Part shown: one piece after another, positions 1 through 6,878 of the stretch
Layout: each line of letters opens with the position of its first letter
How positions within the stretch are numbered: position 1 is the stretch's first letter
Assembly: GCF_051155795.1 (NCBI RefSeq)
Contig: NZ_DAXETW010000144.1
Coordinates: 1-18,119, forward strand
DNA from: Longibacter sp051155795
GTDB taxonomy: Bacteria; Bacteroidota; Rhodothermia; Rhodothermales; Salinibacteraceae
DNA length: 18,119 nucleotides
Reading direction: 5' to 3'
The notes under the pieces: generated by a model
Seen by the model: the letters and a program-made list of their open reading frames with translations, nothing else
What the model was told of the DNA's origin: nothing
The model's database searches: none
Position numbers and translations under genes: made by a program

Positions 1-506
1 ACATGATCGGCGTCCCGGTAGAGCCATCGCTCCAGGCGGTATAGGACGGTGCGGGCCGGCATGAATGGAACCGCGCCCATCTGGATCGGAAAGTCGGGCC
101 AGAGGTCGCGGACTTCAAACACCCACGGCACGCCATGCCAGCGGGCGACGAGTGCGCCGGCCAGCCCGGTTGACAGGGGGGTCGATGTGGCGAAAACGAC
201 TTCTGGACGCCGCGCGAGGACCCCGTCTACCATTGCAAGCGCTGCGAAGCGTGCGAAGGCCAGAACGCGGCGTCCCGGACCCATCGCGTTGCGATAGGGG
301 ACGGGATATTCGATGAGCTGAACGTTCGGCGGCACCCAGTCGAACCGTCGAGTGTGCCGACGGGACCGCCACGCGTCGGTCGTAATGAGCGTGACCTCAT
401 GGTTCATGCTGAGGCGCTGGATCAGTGAGTACGGCCGGGCCGCCGTTGCGCAGTCCGGGGTGTGGTAGTGCTGGATAAGGCAGACGATGTGGGCCACGAC
501 GAGCAA
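1..506 (-). CDS. Glycosyltransferase family 4, WcaI/WbuB-like (N-terminal part, cut by window edge)
   Basis: I read this frame directly from the complement: after the stop of the upstream acyltransferase gene (546-548) it stays open to the window edge, giving about 168 residues. The start of the protein reads LLVVAHIVCLIQHYHTPD, followed by an RPYSLIQRLS stretch and NHEVTLITT, the usual opening of GT-B glycosyltransferases that act on lipid-linked sugars. Further on it has the highly characteristic EVRDLWPDFPIQMGA segment of the WcaI/WbuB group of GT4. The C-terminal nucleotide-sugar binding half lies outside the window. No ATG precedes the conserved region, so a TTG at 506 or a GTG at 497 is the likely start. 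The gap to the upstream gene is about 39 bases, which fits one leftward operon with the acyltransferase, phosphoglycosyl transferase and aminotransferase. It probably adds an early sugar after the lipid carrier is primed. The family call is firm; donor and acceptor are unknown. Confidence 0.85.
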   Translation of the reverse strand, partial: MLVVAHIVCLIQHYHTPDCATAARPYSLIQRLSMNHEVTLITTDAWRSRRHTRRFDWVPPNVQLIEYPVPYRNAMGPGRRVLAFARFAALAMVDGVLARRPEVVFATSTPLSTGLAGALVARWHGVPWVFEVRDLWPDFPIQMGAVPFMPARTVLYRLERWLYRDADH

Positions 507-545
507 GTGTCTGATGGGCAGAACGAAACCGATCCGTCGCTTGCT

Positions 546-1595
546 TCAGGCCGGTCGGCGATACGCGGGGAAGTAGTCGTCCGATGGCTGAGTGGGTCTG
601 TCCGCTGTATCCGGAGTCAGATCGTTGTAGGCGGCTTCGTCACAGATCAGTCGAAGCGAGTGAAAGGTGGCACGCTCCGATGAAAAGCCGGCTTTGAACT
701 CGAATAGCGAGTCGCGTGCGGCGCCGAGTCCTCCGCCGAGGTGAAGGATGGGCGGGTCGCCTGCGCAATCTGGCGGATGCGTGCTCAGTGCCATCTGGTG
801 TAGCATCAGTTTAGCTGGAGCCAGATGCCTGTGGGCACTGGCTGTCCCCGAAAGGTGATATTGCATCCATCGATCGCTGCGCGTGAACAGGCCGGCTGCT
901 GCCGGATTTCCCCCGGCATCCCGTACGATGGCAATCTCGCCATGCTCGGACAGGTCCGTCTGCCAGCGCCGAAAATAGGCATCGCTGAAGTAATAGAATG
1001 GCTCGGCTCCTACCCGATCCATCGTTTCTACGTACATGGTGCGGAACGCACGGAAGGTATCGGCATCCGCGGTCGCGTGCCGGGTGACATGGTACCCCTC
1101 CCGCTGCAGGCGTCGAATGTCGCTCCGGTGATCTGACCGCGTGTCTGCCCAGCGCGTTTTGCTGTCGACGCCGCGACGGAGCCAGACCGTCGGTCCATGT
1201 TCGACGAGAGAGTGACCGGAAAAATGCTGCAGGTGAGACGTGTCCGGGAGGGGAAGGAGTGGGTGGAGTCGTAGAAACGCAGACACGACGCCGGCTTCCT
1301 GAAGGGCCTGTGCGAAGGCCTGCCAGTGGGCCTCTGGGTTTGATGCGGACCAGATCGGTGCCGGGTACCCGTACGGCGTCGTGACATCGATTCGCTCGTG
1401 GTCGGGGATCTGACGGCTCAGGAGTGGTGCGATGAAGCCCCCGTCTTCGTTCTCGGCGTAAAATGTCATTGCTTTGCCCTCCTGATGCTCCGCTGCCGCC
1501 TTCACATACGACGGCTCATGATAAATATCCGACCGGATCGTCGCGAGACACTGCGTCCAGAGTTCGTCGGACGGCGATAAAAACCTGTAGGTCAT
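546..1595 (-). CDS. FemAB-like GNAT-fold acyl/aminoacyl transferase
   Basis: The product is about 349 residues. It resembles the FemAB-like (BioF2/GNAT_6 type) family: two tandem GNAT-like halves, an RSDIRRLQREG stretch in the middle, and near the C-terminus (about residues 284-305) the segment HLGGGLGAARDSLFEFKAGFS. An LGGG followed by a DSLFxFKxGFS-like block is the family's most recognisable signature. Such proteins transfer acyl or aminoacyl groups to amines, in peptidoglycan bridges or on amino sugars of surface glycans. The frame extends 8 codons upstream to a TTG, but the ATG at 1595 gives the natural MTYRFL start. It lies between a phosphoglycosyl transferase and a GT4 gene and next to a sugar aminotransferase, so acylation of an amino sugar is the likeliest job. 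That is inference. A 172-base gap with a strong hairpin separates it from the upstream phosphoglycosyl transferase gene. Substrate is unknown. Confidence 0.75.
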   Translation of the reverse strand: MTYRFLSPSDELWTQCLATIRSDIYHEPSYVKAAAEHQEGKAMTFYAENEDGGFIAPLLSRQIPDHERIDVTTPYGYPAPIWSASNPEAHWQAFAQALQEAGVVSAFLRLHPLLPLPDTSHLQHFSGHSLVEHGPTVWLRRGVDSKTRWADTRSDHRSDIRRLQREGYHVTRHATADADTFRAFRTMYVETMDRVGAEPFYYFSDAYFRRWQTDLSEHGEIAIVRDAGGNPAAAGLFTRSDRWMQYHLSGTASAHRHLAPAKLMLHQMALSTHPPDCAGDPPILHLGGGLGAARDSLFEFKAGFSSERATFHSLRLICDEAAYNDLTPDTADRPTQPSDDYFPAYRRPA

Positions 1596-1659
1596 CGGAG
1601 GTCGTAGAGGGCGCGGCAAAGACGAGCGCGCGAAACAGGAAACAGTAAGACGAAGGGAC

Positions 1660-1696
1660 TCGGCGCGGCCGCCGGGCCGTCCGTCGGCCGCGCCGA
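1660..1696 (-). terminator. GC-rich hairpin, possible terminator or attenuator
   Basis: Bases 1660-1671 and 1685-1696 are exact reverse complements (12 bp, almost all G/C) with a 13-base loop. It lies in the gap after the phosphoglycosyl transferase stop and before the FemAB-like start on the leftward transcript. Downstream in that direction the sequence is pyrimidine-rich with short T runs, but there is no clean U-tract. It could terminate, attenuate or protect a processed 3' end. The inverted repeat is certain; the function is not. Confidence 0.4.
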
Positions 1697-1767
1697 CCTC
1701 GCGGCTGAAACCACCGGCACCAATCGGCTAGAGAGACGGGCGTTCTTGCGCTTGTTCGAACGGGGGC

Positions 1768-2487
1768 TCAACGGAAAGAGGATGGCGGTGAGGAAGTGCG
1801 CGACGTGTCTTGAGCGTCGTGCGCCGGGAAGTCCGGGTTCCTACCCTCACGACCGTTCACGCCGTGTCCGGAGAGAACGACAGCAGGCGTCCGGAGAAGA
1901 ATGCACAGGTCCAGCCCAAGAGACCAATTTTCCACGTACCAGACATCCAGATCGATGCGCTCCGGCCAGGATAGAAGATTGCGCCCCTGGATCTGCGCCC
2001 AACCGGTGATCCCCGGACGCACGCGGAGACGGGTCCGTTCATATTCGCCGTAGCGCGCGACCTGTTCCGGGATCGTGGGGCGCGGACCGATCAGACTCAT
2101 ATCTCCGCGAAGGACGTTCCATAATTGCGGAAGTTCGTCGAGAGACCATGCCCGAAGCACGGCACCCACCCGCGTAGCAACGCGAGCGGGCATCTTCCTG
2201 GCATGCACGGATCGACCTTCCTCGCCGACTCCACGCTCATCATCGGCCTTCGCACGCGTCCGCGCAGCCGGCGGAAGCGTTCGGAATTTCCAAATCCGAA
2301 AACGGGCTCCGTCGCGCCCGACGCGAGTCTGTGTGAAGAAGACCGGTCGACCGTCGTCCAGCAGAATGGCGGCCGCGACCGCGGCGAACACAGGCGCCAG
2401 GGCGAGAAGGGCGACTCCGCCTCCAATGATATCAGCGATGCGTTTCACGCGTCGTGTAGCAGCCTCGCTTGTGGGCACGTCAGTCAC
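1768..2487 (-). CDS. Polyprenyl-phosphate phosphoglycosyl transferase (bacterial sugar transferase, PglC/WcaJ_C type)
   Basis: The product is about 239 residues, the short monotopic form of the bacterial sugar transferase family. The enzyme moves a sugar-1-phosphate from a nucleotide sugar to undecaprenyl phosphate at the inner membrane, starting glycan assembly. In order: a basic RRVKRIADIIGG lead (residues 12-23), a hydrophobic re-entrant helix (about 24-43, with a Pro at 32), RVGRDGARFRIWKFRT (55-70), the catalytic Asp-Glu pair in SLDELPQLWNVLRGDMSLIGPRP (D117, E118), and RPGITGWAQIQGRN. The long N-terminal membrane domain of full-length WcaJ/WbaP is absent. The GTG at 2487 overlaps the aminotransferase stop, which fits translational coupling; a second GTG at 2478 is an alternative. 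The longer frame back to 2628 only runs antiparallel-free through aminotransferase coding sequence and has no family similarity. The roughly 30-residue polar C-terminal tail looks disordered. The sugar is probably the amino sugar made by its neighbour. Confidence 0.93.
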   Translation of the reverse strand: MTDVPTSEAATRRVKRIADIIGGGVALLALAPVFAAVAAAILLDDGRPVFFTQTRVGRDGARFRIWKFRTLPPAARTRAKADDERGVGEEGRSVHARKMPARVATRVGAVLRAWSLDELPQLWNVLRGDMSLIGPRPTIPEQVARYGEYERTRLRVRPGITGWAQIQGRNLLSWPERIDLDVWYVENWSLGLDLCILLRTPAVVLSGHGVNGREGRNPDFPAHDAQDTSRTSSPPSSFR

Positions 2488-3634
2488 GTAGAAGGTCGGG
2501 GAGCTGGTTCGATAGAACGTTTGCGACACGGTCAATCTGCTGGTGCGTGATGCCGGCGAAAAAGGGGAGGGCGAGCGTTCGCTCTGCGACGCGCTCCGTG
2601 ACTGGCAACCTCCCGGGATTGTAGCCAAACTGTTCCCTGTAGAACGGTTGAAGATGAATGCTGGGAAAGTACGGCGCGCTGCCGATGCCGCGGTCGTTCA
2701 AGTGTTGAACGACTCGGTCGCGGGCACTGGGAGGGGCATCGTCCGGCAGGCGCACGACGTAGACGAACCAACTCCGCGTGCCGGCAGGGGCCGCTTTCGG
2801 GCGATGAAGCATGTCGCTGAGCGGGGCCAGCGCTTCGTGATACGCCTCGGCGGCGTTAGAACGGCGCCCCAGAAGATCATCCAGCCGTTCCAGTTGCGCG
2901 CAGCCGACGGCCGCCTGCATCTCGCTCATCCGGTAGTTAAAGCCGAGCCGAACGTGCTCCATTCGAGTTGACGTCGCCCGGCCTTGATTGCGCAGGGAAC
3001 GGCAGAGGTCCGCCAAGTCCGCATCGTTTGTCGTGATGCAGCCGCCTTCCCCCGTCGTAATCTGCTTGTTGGGGTAAAAGCCGAACGACGCCGCATCCCC
3101 CCAGGTCCCGATCGGACGGTCCTGAATCCCGGCGCCGAGCGCTTCGCACGCATCGTCAATCAGTACGAGGTCGTGTTTCTCTCCAAGAGCGGTCAGGCCG
3201 GGCCAGTCGGCCGGGGTGCCGAATACGTCTACGGCAAGGATACCCTGCGTGCGGGGTGTGATGGCACGCTCGAGTTTTTCGACGTCCACGTTGTAGGTGG
3301 CCGGGTCGATGTCCACAAAGACGGGATCGACGTTTTCAAACAGAAGCGCGTTGGAAGACGCGACGAAACTGTACGGCGTGGTCAGCACCTCGTCCCCGGC
3401 GCTTAGCGGTAGGCTGCGAACGATGCAGTGAAGCGCCGCGGTGCCGCTGCTGACGGCAACGGCGTGCTTTGTACCGCACCGCTCGGCCATCTTTGCCTCG
3501 AATCGTTCGAGAAACGGGCCGAACGAGAGGCGCGTCGAATTCAGCACATCCGACACGTATGTCCGCTCAAGGTCGGAGATGTCAGGTTGCGAGAGCGGGA
3601 TCGGTTCCGTATCGGTTGGTAAAGGGTCGCTCAC
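2480..3634 (-). CDS. DegT/DnrJ/EryC1/StrS-family PLP-dependent sugar aminotransferase
   Basis: The product is 384 residues, the usual length for this family of fold-type I PLP enzymes, which convert a 4-keto or 3-keto nucleotide sugar to its amino form with glutamate as donor. Visible motifs: IPLSQPDIS at the start, AVSSGTAALH (PLP phosphate site, about 60-69), TTPYSFVASSNALLF, LIDDACEALGA (D161, contacts the pyridine N), and the Schiff-base lysine K190 in SFGFYPNKQITTGEGG. LGFNYRMSEMQAAVG follows. The start is a GTG at 3634; no in-frame ATG lies before the conserved region. It is the first gene of the leftward set, and its stop overlaps the start of the phosphoglycosyl transferase. No dedicated dehydratase partner is visible beside it. 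RmlB, encoded further right, makes a 4-keto-6-deoxy sugar that could feed it, or the partner may lie outside the window. The exact sugar cannot be read from sequence. Confidence 0.93.
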   Translation of the reverse strand: MSDPLPTDTEPIPLSQPDISDLERTYVSDVLNSTRLSFGPFLERFEAKMAERCGTKHAVAVSSGTAALHCIVRSLPLSAGDEVLTTPYSFVASSNALLFENVDPVFVDIDPATYNVDVEKLERAITPRTQGILAVDVFGTPADWPGLTALGEKHDLVLIDDACEALGAGIQDRPIGTWGDAASFGFYPNKQITTGEGGCITTNDADLADLCRSLRNQGRATSTRMEHVRLGFNYRMSEMQAAVGCAQLERLDDLLGRRSNAAEAYHEALAPLSDMLHRPKAAPAGTRSWFVYVVRLPDDAPPSARDRVVQHLNDRGIGSAPYFPSIHLQPFYREQFGYNPGRLPVTERVAERTLALPFFAGITHQQIDRVANVLSNQLPDLLRD

Positions 3635-4308
3635 GGCAAGGGAGGGCAGCGAGGAAGAACGTAATGGGTAGGTGGAAGGGGAAGCGTGCGCGCAGGGGGA
3701 ACGTACAAAGACCCAAGATAAAGCGAAATATTACGGTGTTCCTGTTCTGTTAGGGGGTATTCAGGCGTTACGGCATCCGGTTTGTGCCAGTAAGCGTGTA
3801 GACGGTGTGTTGGGATGCAGCGAAGCCCGTGCGAAAAAGACCGGAATCCGGCCGATTCGGGCGTTTCGGCTGCCTCGGACGCGCCGGCACCGCATCATTC
3901 GCATTGCTTTTGCGCACCTTTATTCCCACGTTACACCGACCGTATGGGGTGACATCGACCAAACCTCAGCCCGGTATGCTTGACTCCACCTTTTGTCATT
4001 TTCCGGGACCGGTGTCGCACCCCGTCACGGTCCTGTACGGCACGGCCCTATATGAACCGCAGTTGTGGATGACACGTTTTCAGTCTCACGGGATTAGAGG
4101 ATGATGCCTGTTGCGCCGGGTGTACCGGTCCGGCTCTCCCGTAGGTTTGCAGGCCCTCCCGGCTGACGTTGTAGGTTCAGCTCCGTATGAGCCGAGCCCG
4201 TTTCAGCCCATCTCGGAGATCGGTCTACCGGGAACGAGTGCATCTCTTCGTTTCTCGTTTCCGCGCGTTATTTCGTATCCCTTCAAGTGTGATCGCACCA
4301 TCCATTTT
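3635..4308. promoter_or_regulatory. Divergent intergenic region, 674 bases, no gene seen
   Basis: This gap separates the leftward aminotransferase operon from the rightward UDP-glucose dehydrogenase gene, so it must hold start signals for at least one direction and probably both. Open frames inside it show no recognisable protein. It contains AT-richer patches that stand out from the surroundings, around 3708-3755 (nearer the leftward genes), 3895-3925 and 3985-4002. A TTGACT at 3980-3985 and a TATATG at 4049-4054 are seen, but neither has a partner at promoter spacing. I cannot place a promoter with confidence. A long 5' leader on the rightward transcript is possible. Confidence 0.4.
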
Positions 4309-5697
4309 ATGAATATCGCCATCATCGGGACCGGTTACGTCGGTCTCGTATCTGGAACCTGTTTCGCCGAGATGGGCAATCAGGTGACCTGTGTTGACAT
4401 CGACGAGGACAAGGTAGACATGCTTCGGGGCGGCAGGCTCCCGATTTACGAGCCGGACCTCGAGCATTACTTCGCCCGGAACCGCAAGGAAGGGCGTCTC
4501 ACATTTACGACCTCGTATGACGACGCGGTCCTGGATGCAGACGTCATTTTCCTGGCCCTGCCCACACCGCCCGGGGAAGACGGATCCGCTGACCTGAGTT
4601 ACGTGCTCCAGGCCGCCGGCACCGTTGCGGATCTGCTGATCGAAGAAGACGACCCCGGGTACAAGATCGTTGTGAACAAGAGCACGGTCCCGGTTGGGAC
4701 GGCCGATCGCGTGTCTGAAACGATGAGCGACCGCGGTCTGACCGTCGGCGAGCAGTACGATGTCGTGTCCAATCCGGAATTCCTCCGCGAGGGCGCAGCG
4801 GTGGACGACTTCATGAAGCCGGACCGCGTGGTCATCGGCACGTCCAGCGAGAAAGCTGCCGACAAGATGACGCGCCTCTACGAGCCGTTCGTTCGCCAGG
4901 GGAACCCGATCCTCGTCGTCGACGAGCGGTCGGCAGAGATGATCAAGTACACCGCAAACTCGATTCTGGCGACCCGGATCTCCTTTATGAACGAGATCGC
5001 GAACCTTTGCGAACGCGTCGGCGCAGACGTGGACAAGGTTCGCCTCGGCATCAGCAAAGACCATCGGATTGGCCGCCACTTCCTGTATGCTGGCATCGGG
5101 TTCGGCGGAAGCTGCTTCCCGAAAGATGTGCAGGCGCTCCACCGAACCGGCCGCCAGAACGGATACGAATTCCAGATCCTGGATTCCGTCCTCAAGGTGA
5201 ACGACCAGCAGCGGGAGCTGATGGTCCACCGCCTCGACGCCTACTTCGACGGCGACCTCGAAGGGAAGAAGATCGCCATGTGGGGGCTTGCATTTAAGCC
5301 CAACACGGACGATGTGCGCGAAGCACCGTCCCACGTCATCATCGAAGGACTGCTCGAGCGCGGCGCCGACATCGTGGCCTTCGATCCGGAAGCCATCGAA
5401 ACCACGAAAGTCAACTTTGGCGACCGCATCGGCTACACAGAGGACATGTACGCTCCTCTCGAGGAGGCCGACGCCCTCGTGATCTGCACCGAGTGGCACG
5501 AGTTCCGCCGCCCCGACCTCAACCGGGTGCGTGAGGCGCTGAAGGATCCGGTCGTCTTCGACGGGAGAAACCTGTACGAGCCGTCGCGAATGGCGGAAAT
5601 GGGCTTCGACTACTTCAGCATCGGCCGGCCGCACGTCGCCCCGCAGGAAGATGTGGAAGCGATCGAAGCCGCCCTGTCGGAGAACGGGCAGGCGTAG
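4309..5697 (+). CDS. ugd: UDP-glucose 6-dehydrogenase
   Basis: The product is 462 residues, close to the usual 430-460 for bacterial UDP-glucose/GDP-mannose dehydrogenases. It oxidises UDP-glucose to UDP-glucuronate in the cytosol with two NAD+. The ATG at 4309 gives MNIAIIGTGYVGLVSGTCFAEMG, the Rossmann GxGYVG motif at residues 7-12. Further motifs: LPTPPGEDGSADLSYV, VNKSTVPVGTA, SNPEFLREGAAVDDFMKPDRVVIG, EMIKYTANS, and the catalytic cysteine C269 in GFGGSCFPKD. GLAFKPNTDDVREAPS marks the C-terminal domain. The frame continues 66 codons upstream, but that part has no family similarity and is non-coding leader. The next gene decarboxylates its product, so the pair supplies UDP-glucuronate and UDP-xylose. 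Family relatives that use UDP-N-acetyl sugars exist, but the motifs and the neighbour favour UDP-glucose. Confidence 0.96.
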   Translation: MNIAIIGTGYVGLVSGTCFAEMGNQVTCVDIDEDKVDMLRGGRLPIYEPDLEHYFARNRKEGRLTFTTSYDDAVLDADVIFLALPTPPGEDGSADLSYVLQAAGTVADLLIEEDDPGYKIVVNKSTVPVGTADRVSETMSDRGLTVGEQYDVVSNPEFLREGAAVDDFMKPDRVVIGTSSEKAADKMTRLYEPFVRQGNPILVVDERSAEMIKYTANSILATRISFMNEIANLCERVGADVDKVRLGISKDHRIGRHFLYAGIGFGGSCFPKDVQALHRTGRQNGYEFQILDSVLKVNDQQRELMVHRLDAYFDGDLEGKKIAMWGLAFKPNTDDVREAPSHVIIEGLLERGADIVAFDPEAIETTKVNFGDRIGYTEDMYAPLEEADALVICTEWHEFRRPDLNRVREALKDPVVFDGRNLYEPSRMAEMGFDYFSIGRPHVAPQEDVEAIEAALSENGQA

Positions 5698-5705
5698 TTC
5701 GTAAA

Positions 5706-5749
5706 CGATACCGGCCGCCGCGGATAAATGCCCTCGGCGGTCGGTGTCG
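5706..5749 (+). terminator. Long intergenic hairpin after ugd
   Basis: Bases 5706-5720 can pair with 5735-5749 in RNA over 15 bp. Thirteen are Watson-Crick pairs and two are G-U, with a 14-base loop. It starts 8 bases after the ugd stop and ends 45 bases before the next gene's start. The following bases (gatctcttcctttg) are pyrimidine-rich but lack a proper U-tract. It may be a partial terminator, an attenuator or an mRNA-stabilising 3' structure between two genes that act in one pathway. Confidence 0.45.
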
Positions 5750-5794
5750 GATGATCTCTTCCTTTGCCCTCGCTCTTCAACAGACTCCCTGACT

Positions 5795-6754
5795 ATGCCT
5801 CGCACACTAATAACAGGAGGCGCAGGCTTCCTCGGGTCGCACCTCTGTGATCGGTTCATCGACGAGGGTCACGAGGTTATCTGCATGGATAACCTGATTA
5901 CCGGCGATACAAAAAATGTAGAACACCTGTTCGAGCTCGGCAGCGATTCCTTCCGCTTCGTCAAGCACGACGTGACGGACTTTATCCACGTCGGCGGCGA
6001 ACTGGACTACGTGCTCCACTTTGCGAGCCCGGCCTCTCCGATCGACTATCTGGAGCTTCCGATTCAGACCCTGAAAGTCGGTGCTCTCGGCACGCACAAG
6101 GCGCTTGGTCTTGCCAAGGCGAAGAATGCGCGCCTCCTCCTCGCCTCAACGAGCGAGGTCTACGGGGATCCGGAGATTCATCCTCAGAAGGAGGACTACT
6201 GGGGAAACGTGAATCCCATCGGGCCGCGCGGCGTCTACGATGAGGCCAAGCGGTTCGCCGAAGCGATGACGATGGCATATAATCGCTATCACGGCGTGGA
6301 AACGCGCATCGTCCGGATTTTTAATACGTACGGCCCACGAATGCGAATCGATGATGGTCGTGCTCTTCCGACCTTCATGTCGCAGGCCTTGAACGGCGAG
6401 CCGCTCACCGTCTACGGCGACGGCAGCCAGACGCGAAGCTTTTGCTACGTTGACGATCTCGTGGATGGTATCTTCCGCCTCCTGATGAGCGACGAAGCAG
6501 ATCCCGTCAACGTCGGAAACCCGGACGAGATCACGATTAAGGAATTCGCTGAGGAAATCATCGACCTCACGGGTTCCGATAGCTCGATCACGTACGAGCC
6601 GCTTCCGAAAGACGACCCGCAGGTTCGTCAGCCGGACATCACTCGTGCTCAAGAGGTGCTCGGCTGGTCTCCCTCCGTCGACCGAACGGATGGACTGAAA
6701 CGGACGCTCGACTATTTCCGTGAGGAAATGGGCCTGTCTCAAGTGGAAGCTTAG
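5795..6754 (+). CDS. uxs: UDP-glucuronate decarboxylase (UDP-xylose synthase), SDR family
   Basis: The product is 319 residues, the typical size for bacterial UDP-xylose synthase, an extended short-chain dehydrogenase. It decarboxylates UDP-glucuronate to UDP-xylose through a 4-keto intermediate with bound NAD+. The ATG at 5795 gives MPRTLITGGAGFLGSHLCDRF, with the GGAGFLG dinucleotide motif. Next come DNLITGDTKNVEHL, HFASPASPIDY, STSEVYGDPEIHPQKEDYWGNVNPIGPRGVYDEAKRFAE (catalytic Y148 and K152) and IFNTYGPRMRIDDGRALPTFM. GDGSQTRSFCYVDDLVDG is a hallmark of this branch and separates it from the 4,6-dehydratase and 4-epimerase branches. A longer reading from a GTG at 5744 would begin inside the upstream hairpin and adds nothing conserved. 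It directly follows ugd, so the two form a UDP-Glc to UDP-Xyl route. Confidence 0.95.
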   Translation: MPRTLITGGAGFLGSHLCDRFIDEGHEVICMDNLITGDTKNVEHLFELGSDSFRFVKHDVTDFIHVGGELDYVLHFASPASPIDYLELPIQTLKVGALGTHKALGLAKAKNARLLLASTSEVYGDPEIHPQKEDYWGNVNPIGPRGVYDEAKRFAEAMTMAYNRYHGVETRIVRIFNTYGPRMRIDDGRALPTFMSQALNGEPLTVYGDGSQTRSFCYVDDLVDGIFRLLMSDEADPVNVGNPDEITIKEFAEEIIDLTGSDSSITYEPLPKDDPQVRQPDITRAQEVLGWSPSVDRTDGLKRTLDYFREEMGLSQVEA

Positions 6755-6878
6755 TGCGTCTCCGGTCCTTACCTATCGATATTTCCGGTTCCACCGTCCT
6801 CGGTACGCGACGAGCGATCCGTGTCGCATGGGACCGACGTCTGTGTGGACGCTTTGCTTTTTCCGAATACTACGACCC

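Noticed and set aside
546..1595. FemAB-like protein as part of an exosortase/PEP-CTERM polysaccharide system
   Set aside because: Related proteins occur in such systems, but no exosortase, PEP-CTERM protein or PEP-CTERM-type chain-length genes are seen in the window.
4006..4033. Hairpin GGACCGGTG / CACGGTCC in the divergent region
   Set aside because: The stem is short with a bulge and no U-tract; not distinguishable from chance in GC-rich sequence.
3980..4054. TTGACT and TATATG as a sigma-70 promoter for ugd
   Set aside because: They are far too widely spaced to work together, and neither has a plausible partner at about 17 bases.
4111..4308. 66-codon N-terminal extension of UDP-glucose dehydrogenase
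   Set aside because: The family starts with the Rossmann motif right after the ATG at 4309; the upstream part has no similarity and looks like leader sequence.
4225..5859. 544-residue open frame on the minus strand
   Set aside because: It lies antisense to ugd, which has complete family motifs. The translation is His/Val/Arg/Asp-rich with no domain, as expected of a frame opposite a GC-rich gene.
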